64,000 nucleotides of DNA, taken from the NCBI RefSeq assembly GCF_008868005.1, contig NZ_WAAO01000002.1:496001-560000 (forward strand), written 5' to 3'. Below are positions 1 through 9,317 of the stretch, piece after piece. Source of the DNA: Microbacterium algeriense. GTDB lineage: Bacteria > Actinomycetota > Actinomycetes > Actinomycetales > Microbacteriaceae. Position numbers and translations under genes: made by a program. The notes beneath the pieces were generated by a model. The model did not search any database. It saw nothing but the letters and a program-made list of their open reading frames with translations, and was not told the origin of the DNA. Position 1 is the stretch's first letter; the number at the start of each line of letters is the position of its first letter.

Positions 1-325
1 ACTTCGTGAGGGTCCACAGCGTCTCGAAGATCACGTAGGGGAGGATGATGTCGGTGATGACCCGCGCCATCTGGGTGCGTGTGGGCGAGGCGGATTTCGA
101 GAAGTATCCGGAGATGATCGCGAATGCCGGCATGTGGAAGGCGTACAGCGCCAGGTAGAACGCGAACGCGATGTCCGAGTCGTAGATGAGGCGCTGGATC
201 GCATGGCCGAGGACCACCAGCACGATGCACGCGTAGCGGGCGTTGTCCCAGAAGGGCACGCGTCGTCGCCTGCGCTGAACGGATCCTGTCGTGGGCCCTG
301 CGATGTCCGCCCCGGCACTGCTCAT
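1..325 (-). CDS. Acyltransferase family 3 membrane protein (N-terminal part, cut by window edge)
   Basis: The first 108 codons are visible; the rest lies before base 1. After a basic cytoplasmic N-terminus (QRRRRVPFWDNARYACIVLV, from about residue 17) comes the family's characteristic opening: WDNARY, a hydrophobic helix, then VVLGHAIQ with the His of the proposed active site (about residue 43), and later AFHMPAFAIISGYF. Family members are multi-pass membrane enzymes that transfer acyl groups to sugars or other exported molecules. The substrate cannot be judged from this fragment. The ATG at 325 is the first in-frame start. It is divergent from the monooxygenase at 439. Confidence 0.8.
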   Translation of the reverse strand, partial: MSSAGADIAGPTTGSVQRRRRRVPFWDNARYACIVLVVLGHAIQRLIYDSDIAFAFYLALYAFHMPAFAIISGYFSKSASPTRTQMARVITDIILPYVIFETLWTLTK

Positions 326-380
326 CGTTCGAGATTACAGGCCGGGAATAAAGTTGCTCTGAGCGCGTTGACCCATATAC

Positions 381-392
381 ATTCAAATGAAT
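381..392. promoter_or_regulatory. Candidate operator inside the promoter of the monooxygenase operon
   Basis: ATTCA-AA-TGAAT is an inverted repeat (5-2-5) in an otherwise GC-rich stretch. It lies between a TTGACC -35-like hexamer (368-373) and a weak -10-like AATAGA (390-395), so a bound repressor would block polymerase. The regulator is unknown, and none is encoded next to it. Confidence 0.4.
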
Positions 393-438
393 AGAAACGG
401 ATGCCGAGTCATCCGGTTCGGAGAAACACGGAGCAATC

Positions 439-1665
439 ATGAGCGAGCAGTCCAGCGCGCAGGCGATGCAGTTCGGCATCATGTCGGTCAGCGACATCAC
501 CCGCGACCCCACGACGGGGATCACCCCCAGCGAGCAGGAGCGCATCAAGGCGACGACGGCCATCGCCGTGCACGCGGAGGAGGTCGGCCTCGACGTCTTC
601 GCGATCGGCGAGCACCACAACCCGCCCTTCTGGTCCTCGAGCCCCACGACCTTCCTCGCCGCCCTCGCGGCCCAGACCGAGCGTCTCATCGTCTCCACGT
701 CGACCACCCTCATCACGACGAACGACCCCGTGCGCATCGCCGAGGAGTATGCGATGCTGCAGCACGTCTCCGACGGACGCATGGACCTCATGCTCGGCCG
801 CGGCAACACCGGCCCCGTCTACCCGTGGTTCGGCCAGGACATCCGCCAGGGGCTTCCGCTGGCGATCGAGAACTACGCGCTCCTGCACAAGCTGTGGCGC
901 GAAGACGTCGTGGACTGGGAGGGCAAGTTCCGCACCCCGCTCCAGGGCTTCACCTCGACCCCGCGTCCGCTCGACGGCATCGCGCCGTTCGTGTGGCACG
1001 GCTCCATCCGCACGCCCGAGATCGCCGAGCAGGCGGCCTACTACGGTGACGGGTTCTTCGCGAACAACATCTTCTGGCCGAAGGAGCACTACCAGCGCCT
1101 GATCGAGCTGTACCGGCAGCGCTTCGAGCACTACGGGCACGGCACCCGCGAGCAGGCGATCGTCGGCCTCGGCGGCCAGGTGTTCATGGCCGCGAAGTCG
1201 CAGGACGCCGTGAACCAGTTCCGCCCGTACTTCGACAACGCGCCCGTCTACGGTCACGGTCCGAGCATGGAGGACTTCACCGAGATGACCCCGCTGACGG
1301 TGGGCTCGCCGCAGCAGGTCATCGACCGGTACGCCGCGATGCGCGAGCACTACGGCGACTACCAGCGCCAGCTGTTCCTCATCGACCACGCCGGGCTGCC
1401 GCTGAAGACCGTGCTCGAGCAGCTCGACATCCTCGGCTCCGAGGTGGTGCCCGTGCTGCGCAAGGAGCTCGCGAAGGACCGGCCGGCCGCCGTGCCGGAT
1501 GCCCCGACCCACGCGTCGCGTGTCAAGGCCCAGTACGGCGACGGACCCACCCGTCAGGCGCGTCCCGGTGCGAACCGGGGCGACAACCTGACCGGCGACT
1601 CGCCGTACCAGGACACGCCCGCACCGGCGGGCGCCGCATTCGGACTCGGCCGGAAGGAGGCCTGA
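439..1665 (+). CDS. LLM-class flavin-dependent monooxygenase, CE1758-like
   Basis: A 408-residue luciferase-like monooxygenase, expected to use reduced FMN and O2 to oxidise an unknown organic substrate in the cytoplasm. Family features are the N-terminal FGIMSVSDI strand, the GLDVFAIGEHH segment (about residues 49-59), the RLIVSTSTTL strand and the GRMDLMLGRGN loop (about 112-122). About 60 residues after the TIM-barrel (PGANRGDNLTGDSPYQDTPA) are low-complexity. The next gene, one base away, is the FMN reductase partner of this family, so the two form a two-component oxygenase operon. A GGAG ribosome site precedes the ATG. The family pairing is known; the substrate is not. Confidence 0.88.
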   Translation: MSEQSSAQAMQFGIMSVSDITRDPTTGITPSEQERIKATTAIAVHAEEVGLDVFAIGEHHNPPFWSSSPTTFLAALAAQTERLIVSTSTTLITTNDPVRIAEEYAMLQHVSDGRMDLMLGRGNTGPVYPWFGQDIRQGLPLAIENYALLHKLWREDVVDWEGKFRTPLQGFTSTPRPLDGIAPFVWHGSIRTPEIAEQAAYYGDGFFANNIFWPKEHYQRLIELYRQRFEHYGHGTREQAIVGLGGQVFMAAKSQDAVNQFRPYFDNAPVYGHGPSMEDFTEMTPLTVGSPQQVIDRYAAMREHYGDYQRQLFLIDHAGLPLKTVLEQLDILGSEVVPVLRKELAKDRPAAVPDAPTHASRVKAQYGDGPTRQARPGANRGDNLTGDSPYQDTPAPAGAAFGLGRKEA

Positions 1666-1666
1666 G

Positions 1667-2311
1667 ATGACCACGCGTCGCATCGCCGTCGTCGCGGCGG
1701 GACTGTCGAACCCCTCATCCACGAGGATGCTCGCGGATCGGCTCGCCGCGGAGACCGTCAAGGCGCTCGGCGAACACGACATCGAGGCCACCGTCGACGT
1801 GATCGAACTGCGCGACTACGCGCACGACATCACGAACAACATGCTGACCGGTTTCGCGCCGCCGGCGCTGGAGACCGCGATCAACACGGTGGTCTCGGCC
1901 GACGCCCTCATCGCCGTGACGCCGATCTTCTCGACGAGCTACTCGGGACTGTTCAAGTCGTTCATCGACGTGCTCGACCCCGACGCCCTCACCGGCAAGC
2001 CCGTGCTCATCGGTGCGAACGCGGGGACGGCTCGGCACTCGCTCGCCATCGACTATGCGATCCGGCCCCTGTTCGCCTACCTGCACGCGGAGGCCGTGTC
2101 GACCGGTGTGTTCGCGGCCTCCAGCGACTGGGGAGGCTCCGGAGACGACGTCGCCCCGCTCGCCAAGCGCGTGGAGAAGGGCGCCAGGGAGCTGGCGGAC
2201 GCGATCGCCCGCCGGGAGGTCACCGCCGTCGCCGATCCGTACGACCCGGCGACCTACCTCGGCGAAGGGCGATCCTTCGGCCACATGCTGGGTGGCCTCG
2301 CGGGGGAGTGA
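1667..2311 (+). CDS. LLM-partnered FMN reductase, CE1759-like
   Basis: A 214-residue NADPH-dependent FMN reductase of flavodoxin-like fold. It should supply reduced FMN to the monooxygenase directly upstream. The N-terminus (RRIAVVAAGLSNPSSTRMLA) is the phosphate-binding loop for FMN. TPIFSTSYSGLFKSFIDVLD (about residues 85-104) is the second conserved flavin-binding segment. It starts one base after the upstream stop, with GGAGG within the end of that gene acting as ribosome site, so the pair is translationally coupled. A strong terminator follows at 2330. Confidence 0.88.
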   Translation: MTTRRIAVVAAGLSNPSSTRMLADRLAAETVKALGEHDIEATVDVIELRDYAHDITNNMLTGFAPPALETAINTVVSADALIAVTPIFSTSYSGLFKSFIDVLDPDALTGKPVLIGANAGTARHSLAIDYAIRPLFAYLHAEAVSTGVFAASSDWGGSGDDVAPLAKRVEKGARELADAIARREVTAVADPYDPATYLGEGRSFGHMLGGLAGE

Positions 2312-2329
2312 CCCGCGCAGCACGATCGG

Positions 2330-2363
2330 AAGTGCCCCGCTCCTGACCCGGAGCGGGGCACTT
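2330..2363. terminator. Bidirectional intrinsic terminator
   Basis: A perfect 14-bp stem (AAGTGCCCCGCTCC with GGAGCGGGGCACTT) around a 6-base loop. It sits between two convergent genes, the FMN reductase and the phosphoribosyltransferase, and can serve both. Confidence 0.88.
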
Positions 2364-2376
2364 CGTCGTCTCGCGG

Positions 2377-3042
2377 TCAGGCGTCGTCACCCGCGGCGGC
2401 TCCACCGGCGAGGGCGGCCGTGACCTCGTCGTCCGCGACCTCGTCGAAGCGCCGGTAGTACTGCCCCACCGCGACGAAACCGGCGGGCTGCCGCACGCAC
2501 ACGACCGAGTCAGCCGCCGTGATCCGTGATGCCGCATCCGGGGCACCGACGGGCGCCGCGACGACGACCGTGCCGGCGCCGAGGGATCGGGCGACGAGGC
2601 ACGCCGCCTGCGCGGTCGCTCCCGTCGCGATGCCGTCATCCACGATCAACGCGGTGCGTCCGCCCAGGGGCCGGAGCGCGTGGCCGCGTCGGAGCATCTG
2701 CACTCGGGCGTCGAGCACGGCACGCTCCCGCTCCTCCACGGCGGCGACCTCGGACGCAGGGATCCGCAGGGAGTGCACCAGGCGATCGTCGAGGATGCGG
2801 ACGCCCGCTTCGCCGATCGCACCCATGGCCACCTCCGGCTGCCACGGGACGCCGAGCTTGCGGACGACGATGACGTCGAGGGGCGCCCCGAGGCGCCGGG
2901 CGATCACGGCCGCGACAGGCACGCCACCGCGCGGGAGCCCGAGGACCACGGGTTCCGGCAGGACGGAGCCGGACAGCAGCTCTGCGAGCTGTGCCGCCGC
3001 GTCGTCGCGGTCCTCGAAGACCGCTTCAGGGCTCGTGGTCAT
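2377..3042 (-). CDS. Phosphoribosyltransferase-domain protein
   Basis: A 221-residue type I phosphoribosyltransferase fold. The PRPP-binding signature is intact: ALIVDDGIATGATAQAA, about residues 131-147, two acidic residues then TGAT. The flexible-loop region is VVRKLGVPWQPEVAMGAIGE (about 60-79). Stand-alone proteins of this type are common in actinobacteria and often lie near stress or dormancy genes, but their base substrate is usually unknown. A terminator (3078-3103) separates it from the DUF5302 gene upstream. I cannot name its substrate. Confidence 0.85.
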   Translation of the reverse strand: MTTSPEAVFEDRDDAAAQLAELLSGSVLPEPVVLGLPRGGVPVAAVIARRLGAPLDVIVVRKLGVPWQPEVAMGAIGEAGVRILDDRLVHSLRIPASEVAAVEERERAVLDARVQMLRRGHALRPLGGRTALIVDDGIATGATAQAACLVARSLGAGTVVVAAPVGAPDAASRITAADSVVCVRQPAGFVAVGQYYRRFDEVADDEVTAALAGGAAAGDDA

Positions 3043-3077
3043 CGCTGCGTCGTGTCGTCGGATGACGGAGGGGGATA

Positions 3078-3103
3078 CGGGAGCCCGAAGAAGCGGGCTC
3101 CCG
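3078..3103 (-). terminator. Intrinsic terminator after the DUF5302 gene
   Basis: A 10-bp perfect stem, CGGGAGCCCG / CGGGCTCCCG, with a 6-base loop. It begins 12 bases past the stop codon at 3115 and precedes the next minus-strand gene. Confidence 0.82.
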
Positions 3104-3114
3104 CATCCGAGTGG

Positions 3115-3291
3115 TCAACCGCTCTTGCGTCGGAACTCGCGCCGCGTCTGCGGAGCGGCCGCACCGTGCACGGCGGAGTCGCCGTCGAGGTGGGCTTCGC
3201 CCTGCCGGTGGTGCGCGTTCTTCTTCTCGAGCGCTTCCTTGAACTTGCGCTTCATCTCCTCGGAGGAGCTGGCGCCTTCTTCGGTGCTCAT
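3115..3291 (-). CDS. DUF5302 family small protein
   Basis: A 58-residue, charged, soluble protein starting MSTEEGASSSEEMKRKFKEA and continuing LEKKNAHHRQGEAHLDGDSA. This matches what I know of DUF5302, an actinobacterial family of unknown function. The basic C-terminus reads TRREFRRKSG. No membrane segment or signal is present. The -10 hexamer TAGGCT (3298-3303) is six bases before the ATG, so the mRNA is probably leaderless. Its own terminator follows, so it is a monocistronic unit. Confidence 0.85.
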   Translation of the reverse strand: MSTEEGASSSEEMKRKFKEALEKKNAHHRQGEAHLDGDSAVHGAAAPQTRREFRRKSG

Positions 3292-3322
3292 GCCCCGAGC
3301 CTAGAGCACGCGTTGCGGCTGG

Positions 3323-3916
3323 TCACCCTCTCCTGCGGCGCACGCACAGGTCGATCAGCAGGCCCAGGCCGACAGCGCACACGATCGACACGGGCACGGC
3401 GACCAGCGGACCTCCGGGGACGACACTCGCGACGACCGCGCCCACGGCCGCCTGGTACAGCGCCCAGCCGGTCGCGGCGAGCGCGACGAGTCCGAGGTAG
3501 CGCGGCGGGTGGATGCGTGAGGCGCCAGCGACGAGATTGATGGCCAGCCGCGCGAACGGAACGAAACGGGCGGTGAACAGCACCGTGGCCGTCCCGCCGT
3601 CCAGCCGCTTCGCCGCCCAGCCGAGGGCCTGCCGCACCCGCGGGGTCCGCATCCACCGCCAGCGCTCGAGGCCGACCCGTCGTCCGATGACGTAGCAGCA
3701 CGCGTCGCCGACGGACGCGGCCAGCGCCGCGCACATCACGACGCTCCACAACGGCGGCGATCCGGACGTCACGGCGAGCGCTCCGAGCGCCGTCACCGCG
3801 ATCTCGCCGGGCACGACCACGAAGAAGGCGTCTCCGACGACGAGAAGGCTCATCAGACCCAGACTCCATGGAGACGTGAGCAGGTCGGTCAGCAGGTCCG
3901 TCGGCACGCGATCCAC
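3323..3916 (-). CDS. DedA family membrane protein
   Basis: A 197-residue integral membrane protein with about five hydrophobic segments. It has the VTT/DedA signature: an acidic residue in a membrane segment (VVVPGEIAVTALGAL, about residues 33-47) and the re-entrant-loop arginine motif TARFVPFARLAINLVAGAS (about 113-131). DedA proteins are linked to undecaprenyl-phosphate or phospholipid flipping and to membrane homeostasis. The start is GTG. It is divergent from the glycosyltransferase fusion at 4048, with 131 bases between. The C-terminus ends in a basic CVRRRRG tail. Confidence 0.82.
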   Translation of the reverse strand: MDRVPTDLLTDLLTSPWSLGLMSLLVVGDAFFVVVPGEIAVTALGALAVTSGSPPLWSVVMCAALAASVGDACCYVIGRRVGLERWRWMRTPRVRQALGWAAKRLDGGTATVLFTARFVPFARLAINLVAGASRIHPPRYLGLVALAATGWALYQAAVGAVVASVVPGGPLVAVPVSIVCAVGLGLLIDLCVRRRRG

Positions 3917-4047
3917 TGTGCCCGCCGAGGGTGAACGGCAACCAACGACGGGATAGCCGGTGACCTGCTGCCCAGCATCGGGTGAACATCCGGTGCCCTG
4001 CGTCGTTTCCGGGCGGAGGCACCGCCGATCGCCGTCATCCTGGGGCT

Positions 4048-5988
4048 GTGAGAGTAGCGATCGTCACGGAGTCCTTCCTTCCGCACATGAACGGCGTCAC
4101 CGGCTCGGTGCTGCAGATCCTCCGCCACCTCGAACGTCTCGGACACGAGGCGCATGTCATCGCCCCCTCCGCGCTCGGCGCCCCTGGCCAGGTCTCCGGC
4201 GCTCGGATCGAGGCGATCCCCAGCCTCCCGCTTCCCGGGTACCGCCACGTCCGGGTCGGCACCTCGAGCTCGTCCCGCATCGCCGCGTCCCTGCGCCGGT
4301 TCGACCCGGACGTCGTGCACCTCGCCTCGCCGTTCGCCCTGGGGTGGCGCGGTGTCCTGGCGGCCGACTCCCTCTCCGTCGCCTCCGTGGCCGCGTACCA
4401 GACCGATGTGGCGGCCTACACCGAGCGCTACCGGATCGCGGCGACCACCGGACTGGCGCAGACGCACATCGCCCGGCTGCACCGGCGGGCGACCCTCACC
4501 CTGGCGCCGTCCGCGGAGTCGGCGGGACAGCTCGCGGAACTCGGGGTCGACCGGGTCAGACGCTGGGGCAGAGGGGTGGACGCCGAGCGCTTCCACCCCT
4601 CGCACCGTTCCCTCCCGCTCCGGGCCGGTTGGGGTGCCGAGATCGTGGTCGGCTACGTGGGAAGGCTCGCGCCCGAGAAGCAGGTCGAGGATCTGGCCGC
4701 GCTGCGCGACATCCCGGGGAGCCGGCTCGTCATCGTCGGCGACGGTCCGAGCAGACCCCGCCTGGAGCGGCTGCTGCCCGACGCCCTCTTCCTCGGTCAC
4801 CTCGAGGGAGCCGAGCTCGCCACAGCGATGGCCTCGTTCGATCTGTTCGTGCACCCGGGGGAGAGCGAGACCTTCGGGCAGACGCTGCAGGAGGCGCACG
4901 CCAGCGGAGTGCCCGTGGTCGCCACAGGGCGCGGCGGCCCGTTGGACCTCGTGCGGATGGGGATCGACGGCTGGCTGTACCGCCCGGGCGACCTCGAGGA
5001 CCTGCGTCTGCGCGTGGCCGACCTCGCCGGCGATCAGCGCAAACGTCACGCTTTCGGGGAAGCCGGTCGCGAGGGCGTCCAGCACCGCGGCTGGGCGAGT
5101 GTCTGCGATCAGCTCCTGGAGCACTTCGACGAGGCACGGACCCTGCACCTGTCGGACGTGCGCGCCCGCGCTCGCCGCATCGTGCGACCCGAGCCGCCAC
5201 TCCCGGTCGCACCGCGGCGCTGGCATCGCTATGTCGCCCTGGGGGACTCCCTCACCGAGGGACTGTGCGACCCGGCACCCGATGGCGCGCTGCGCGGCTG
5301 GGCCGACCGTCTCGCGCTGCTCCTCGCCGCCCGAGGCGGGCTGCACTACGCGAACCTCGCCATCCGGTCGAAGCGTGTGCGAGACCTCTGCGGCGTCCAG
5401 CTCGAACGGGCGCTGGAGCTCCGCCCCGACCTGGTCTCGATCCTGATCGGAGCCAACGACCTCGTGAAGCACCGCGTCGACATCGCGGCGCTCGCCGCGG
5501 AGGTGGAGGATGCCGTCCGAAGGCTCCGGGGCACCGGCGCCGACGTCCTCCTCGTCACGCCGTTCCTCCCCGGGCGGCGGGCGGCGTCGATCTACACGCG
5601 CCGGTTCGCCGCGTTCGCCACCGCTCTCGCCGGCGTCGCCGCACGCACGGGAGCGATCCTGATCGACACCGACCTGCACCCGGAGCTGGCGGATCGACCG
5701 AACTGGGGTGAGGACCTGGTGCATCTCAGCAGCCGCGGCCACCGTTTCCTCGCGTACCGCGCGGGCGAGCTGCTCGGCGTGCCGGACGCCGACGCCCTCG
5801 GAGTGCTCGACGCCGCGCTGCACGAGCACGAGCCCGTCGGCGCCGGGGTGTGGTGGCGCCGGCACGCTCTGCCGTGGGTGTGGCGGCGGCTGCACGGTCG
5901 CACGGCCGGAGACGGACGGAACGCGAAGCACGACGATTACGTGTACCTGGGCCGATCCGCGGCGCCGCGGGGCGCGGTCGTCCGCTGA
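4048..5988 (+). CDS. Fusion of GT4 glycosyltransferase and SGNH/GDSL hydrolase
   Basis: A 646-residue two-domain protein. Residues 1-375 are a GT4 glycosyltransferase like the GDP-mannose-dependent mannosyltransferases of actinobacteria: RVAIVTESFLPHMNGVTGSV at the N-terminus, GYVGRLAPEKQ near 208, and GESETFGQTLQEA (about 271-283) with the E-x7-E acidic pair. Residues about 396-575 are an SGNH hydrolase: ALGDSLTEG (GDS at about 401), GANDLV (about 468) and DLVHLSSRGH (about 555) supply the Ser, Asn and Asp-His blocks. A basic tail of about 70 residues follows. I chose GTG 4048 because the protein then begins exactly where the family does; CATCCT lies six bases before it. A coupled mannosylation and deacylation role is inference. 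Confidence 0.85.
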   Translation: MRVAIVTESFLPHMNGVTGSVLQILRHLERLGHEAHVIAPSALGAPGQVSGARIEAIPSLPLPGYRHVRVGTSSSSRIAASLRRFDPDVVHLASPFALGWRGVLAADSLSVASVAAYQTDVAAYTERYRIAATTGLAQTHIARLHRRATLTLAPSAESAGQLAELGVDRVRRWGRGVDAERFHPSHRSLPLRAGWGAEIVVGYVGRLAPEKQVEDLAALRDIPGSRLVIVGDGPSRPRLERLLPDALFLGHLEGAELATAMASFDLFVHPGESETFGQTLQEAHASGVPVVATGRGGPLDLVRMGIDGWLYRPGDLEDLRLRVADLAGDQRKRHAFGEAGREGVQHRGWASVCDQLLEHFDEARTLHLSDVRARARRIVRPEPPLPVAPRRWHRYVALGDSLTEGLCDPAPDGALRGWADRLALLLAARGGLHYANLAIRSKRVRDLCGVQLERALELRPDLVSILIGANDLVKHRVDIAALAAEVEDAVRRLRGTGADVLLVTPFLPGRRAASIYTRRFAAFATALAGVAARTGAILIDTDLHPELADRPNWGEDLVHLSSRGHRFLAYRAGELLGVPDADALGVLDAALHEHEPVGAGVWWRRHALPWVWRRLHGRTAGDGRNAKHDDYVYLGRSAAPRGAVVR

Positions 5989-6000
5989 GCCGCGCCGTCG

Positions 6001-6465
6001 TCAGTGCGATCCCGCGCCGACGTGCTGCCACCCCGCAGCGCGCCACGCCGCCGCATCGAGAGCCCCGGAGACGTCGACGACGATGCGCCCTCGCACGAGT
6101 CCGCCCGCTCGTTCCGGCGACAGGGGAGAGCCGTCGTGGTCCCACGCGGTGACGACGAGGGCGTCCGCCTCGCGCAGGGCCTCATCGCGATCCCGCGCAG
6201 CGACGGATCTCGATGCCCCGGTGGCCGGGGCATCGACGACAGCGCCGTACACGGCCACGTCGGCTCCCAGTCCGCGGAGGCGCGTCGCCACCTCGCGGCC
6301 GAGGGGATGAGCTGGGTCATCGGACGCGTGACCCCGCGCGAGGACGGCGATCCGTCGTCCGAAGACGCGTCCGCCGAGGGCGTCGGCGGCGAGCCGGACG
6401 ACGTCGTCCCGCTGTCGGAGGCCGGTCGGGTCGAGGTCCGCGGAGTCGATCGTTGACGTTCGCAT
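6001..6465 (-). CDS. Stand-alone UDP-binding domain of the UDP-glucose/GDP-mannose dehydrogenase family
   Basis: A 154-residue protein resembling only the C-terminal Rossmann-like domain of UDP-sugar dehydrogenases: GRRIAVLARGHASDDPAHPL, then EVATRLRGLGADVAVYGAVV, then EALREADALVVTAWDHDGSP, and a closing strand GRIVVDVSGALD. The NAD-binding domain and the catalytic Cys domain of the full enzyme (about 430 residues) are absent. No clear ribosome site precedes the ATG at 6465. It could be a nucleotide-sugar-binding protein or the remnant of a truncated dehydrogenase. It ends 12 bases from the end of the glycosyltransferase fusion, with which it converges. Confidence 0.6.
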   Translation of the reverse strand: MRTSTIDSADLDPTGLRQRDDVVRLAADALGGRVFGRRIAVLARGHASDDPAHPLGREVATRLRGLGADVAVYGAVVDAPATGASRSVAARDRDEALREADALVVTAWDHDGSPLSPERAGGLVRGRIVVDVSGALDAAAWRAAGWQHVGAGSH

Positions 6466-6823
6466 CGGCCCAGCACAGCGGATGAGCGTCACGCCACGGC
6501 ATCCGCAGGGTGAACGGCGCGTTGCCGCGGTCTGTCGGCTCGGTGATCCGCGTCGGGAGTCGGATTCCAGGTGGGCGCTGGTAGGGTGGACGGGGTCGAC
6601 CTGCGTCGACTCCACAACTTCATATCGACTCATGGAGCGATCGGCGGAGAAGCTGGTCCCCTGTGGTGGGTTCCTCGGCAGGTGTCGGGTGGCTTTCTAC
6701 TGGTGGCCAGCGCAGGCGAGATTCGCGGGAGTGCCCGCGCGCCCGAACCCTTCCGTTCCGCTCCTTTGAACACGCTCGCGCGTCATACGGACTCGCGAGT
6801 CTAAACAAAGAAGGAGAGACCTC
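6466..6823. other. Intergenic region holding the pnp leader
   Basis: About 358 bases without a convincing gene. It contains the structured leader described at 6645-6715 and a 12-base palindrome GACTCGCGAGTC (6790-6801) shortly before the pnp ribosome site. No rpsO lies directly upstream of pnp here, unlike in many bacteria. The first ~150 bases have no signal I can read. Confidence 0.6.
6645..6715 (+). promoter_or_regulatory. Actino-pnp RNA motif (pnp 5' leader)
   Basis: The conserved-looking core CTGGTCCCCTGTGGTGGGTT (from 6653) and GGTGGCTTTCTACTGGTGGC are enclosed by a helix GCTGG (6652-6656) / CCAGC (6707-6711). They lie about 110 bases upstream of pnp. A structured RNA called Actino-pnp is known at this position in actinomycetes and probably mediates control of PNPase, by analogy with the leader processing seen in other bacteria. 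The outer boundaries are approximate. Confidence 0.65.
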
Positions 6824-9100
<2,277 letters not shown>

Positions 9101-9115
9101 TCGTCTCCCGGATCC

Positions 9116-9153
9116 GGAACCCGGGCCCGTCCTCGCGGATGGACCCGGGTTCC
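9116..9153 (+). terminator. Intrinsic terminator after pnp
   Basis: A 10-bp perfect stem, GGAACCCGGG / CCCGGGTTCC, with an 18-base loop, 16 bases after the pnp stop codon. Confidence 0.75.
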
Positions 9154-9317
9154 GTCGTCTTCGGTGTGACCGAATCGTTATCGGACGTTTCCGCGCCGTT
9201 CCCCGGATTGGTCGGGACGTTCGACGAAGTCGCTTACCCTCGAAGTACGCACCGGGGGGTGCAGAGTCAGCAGGTACGCAGGTCGGCACGCACCGACCGA
9301 GGCGGGGGTGAGAGAGT

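Noticed and set aside
3982-4047. Upstream ATG start for the glycosyltransferase fusion
   Set aside because: It would add 22 residues (IRCPASFPGGGTADRR...) unlike any family member; GTG 4048 starts exactly at the conserved N-terminus and has a -10-like hexamer six bases before it.
6632-6769. Short frame MERSAEKLVPCGGFLG... upstream of pnp
   Set aside because: It lies exactly over the structured pnp leader, and no ribosome site precedes it. The conservation is better explained by RNA.
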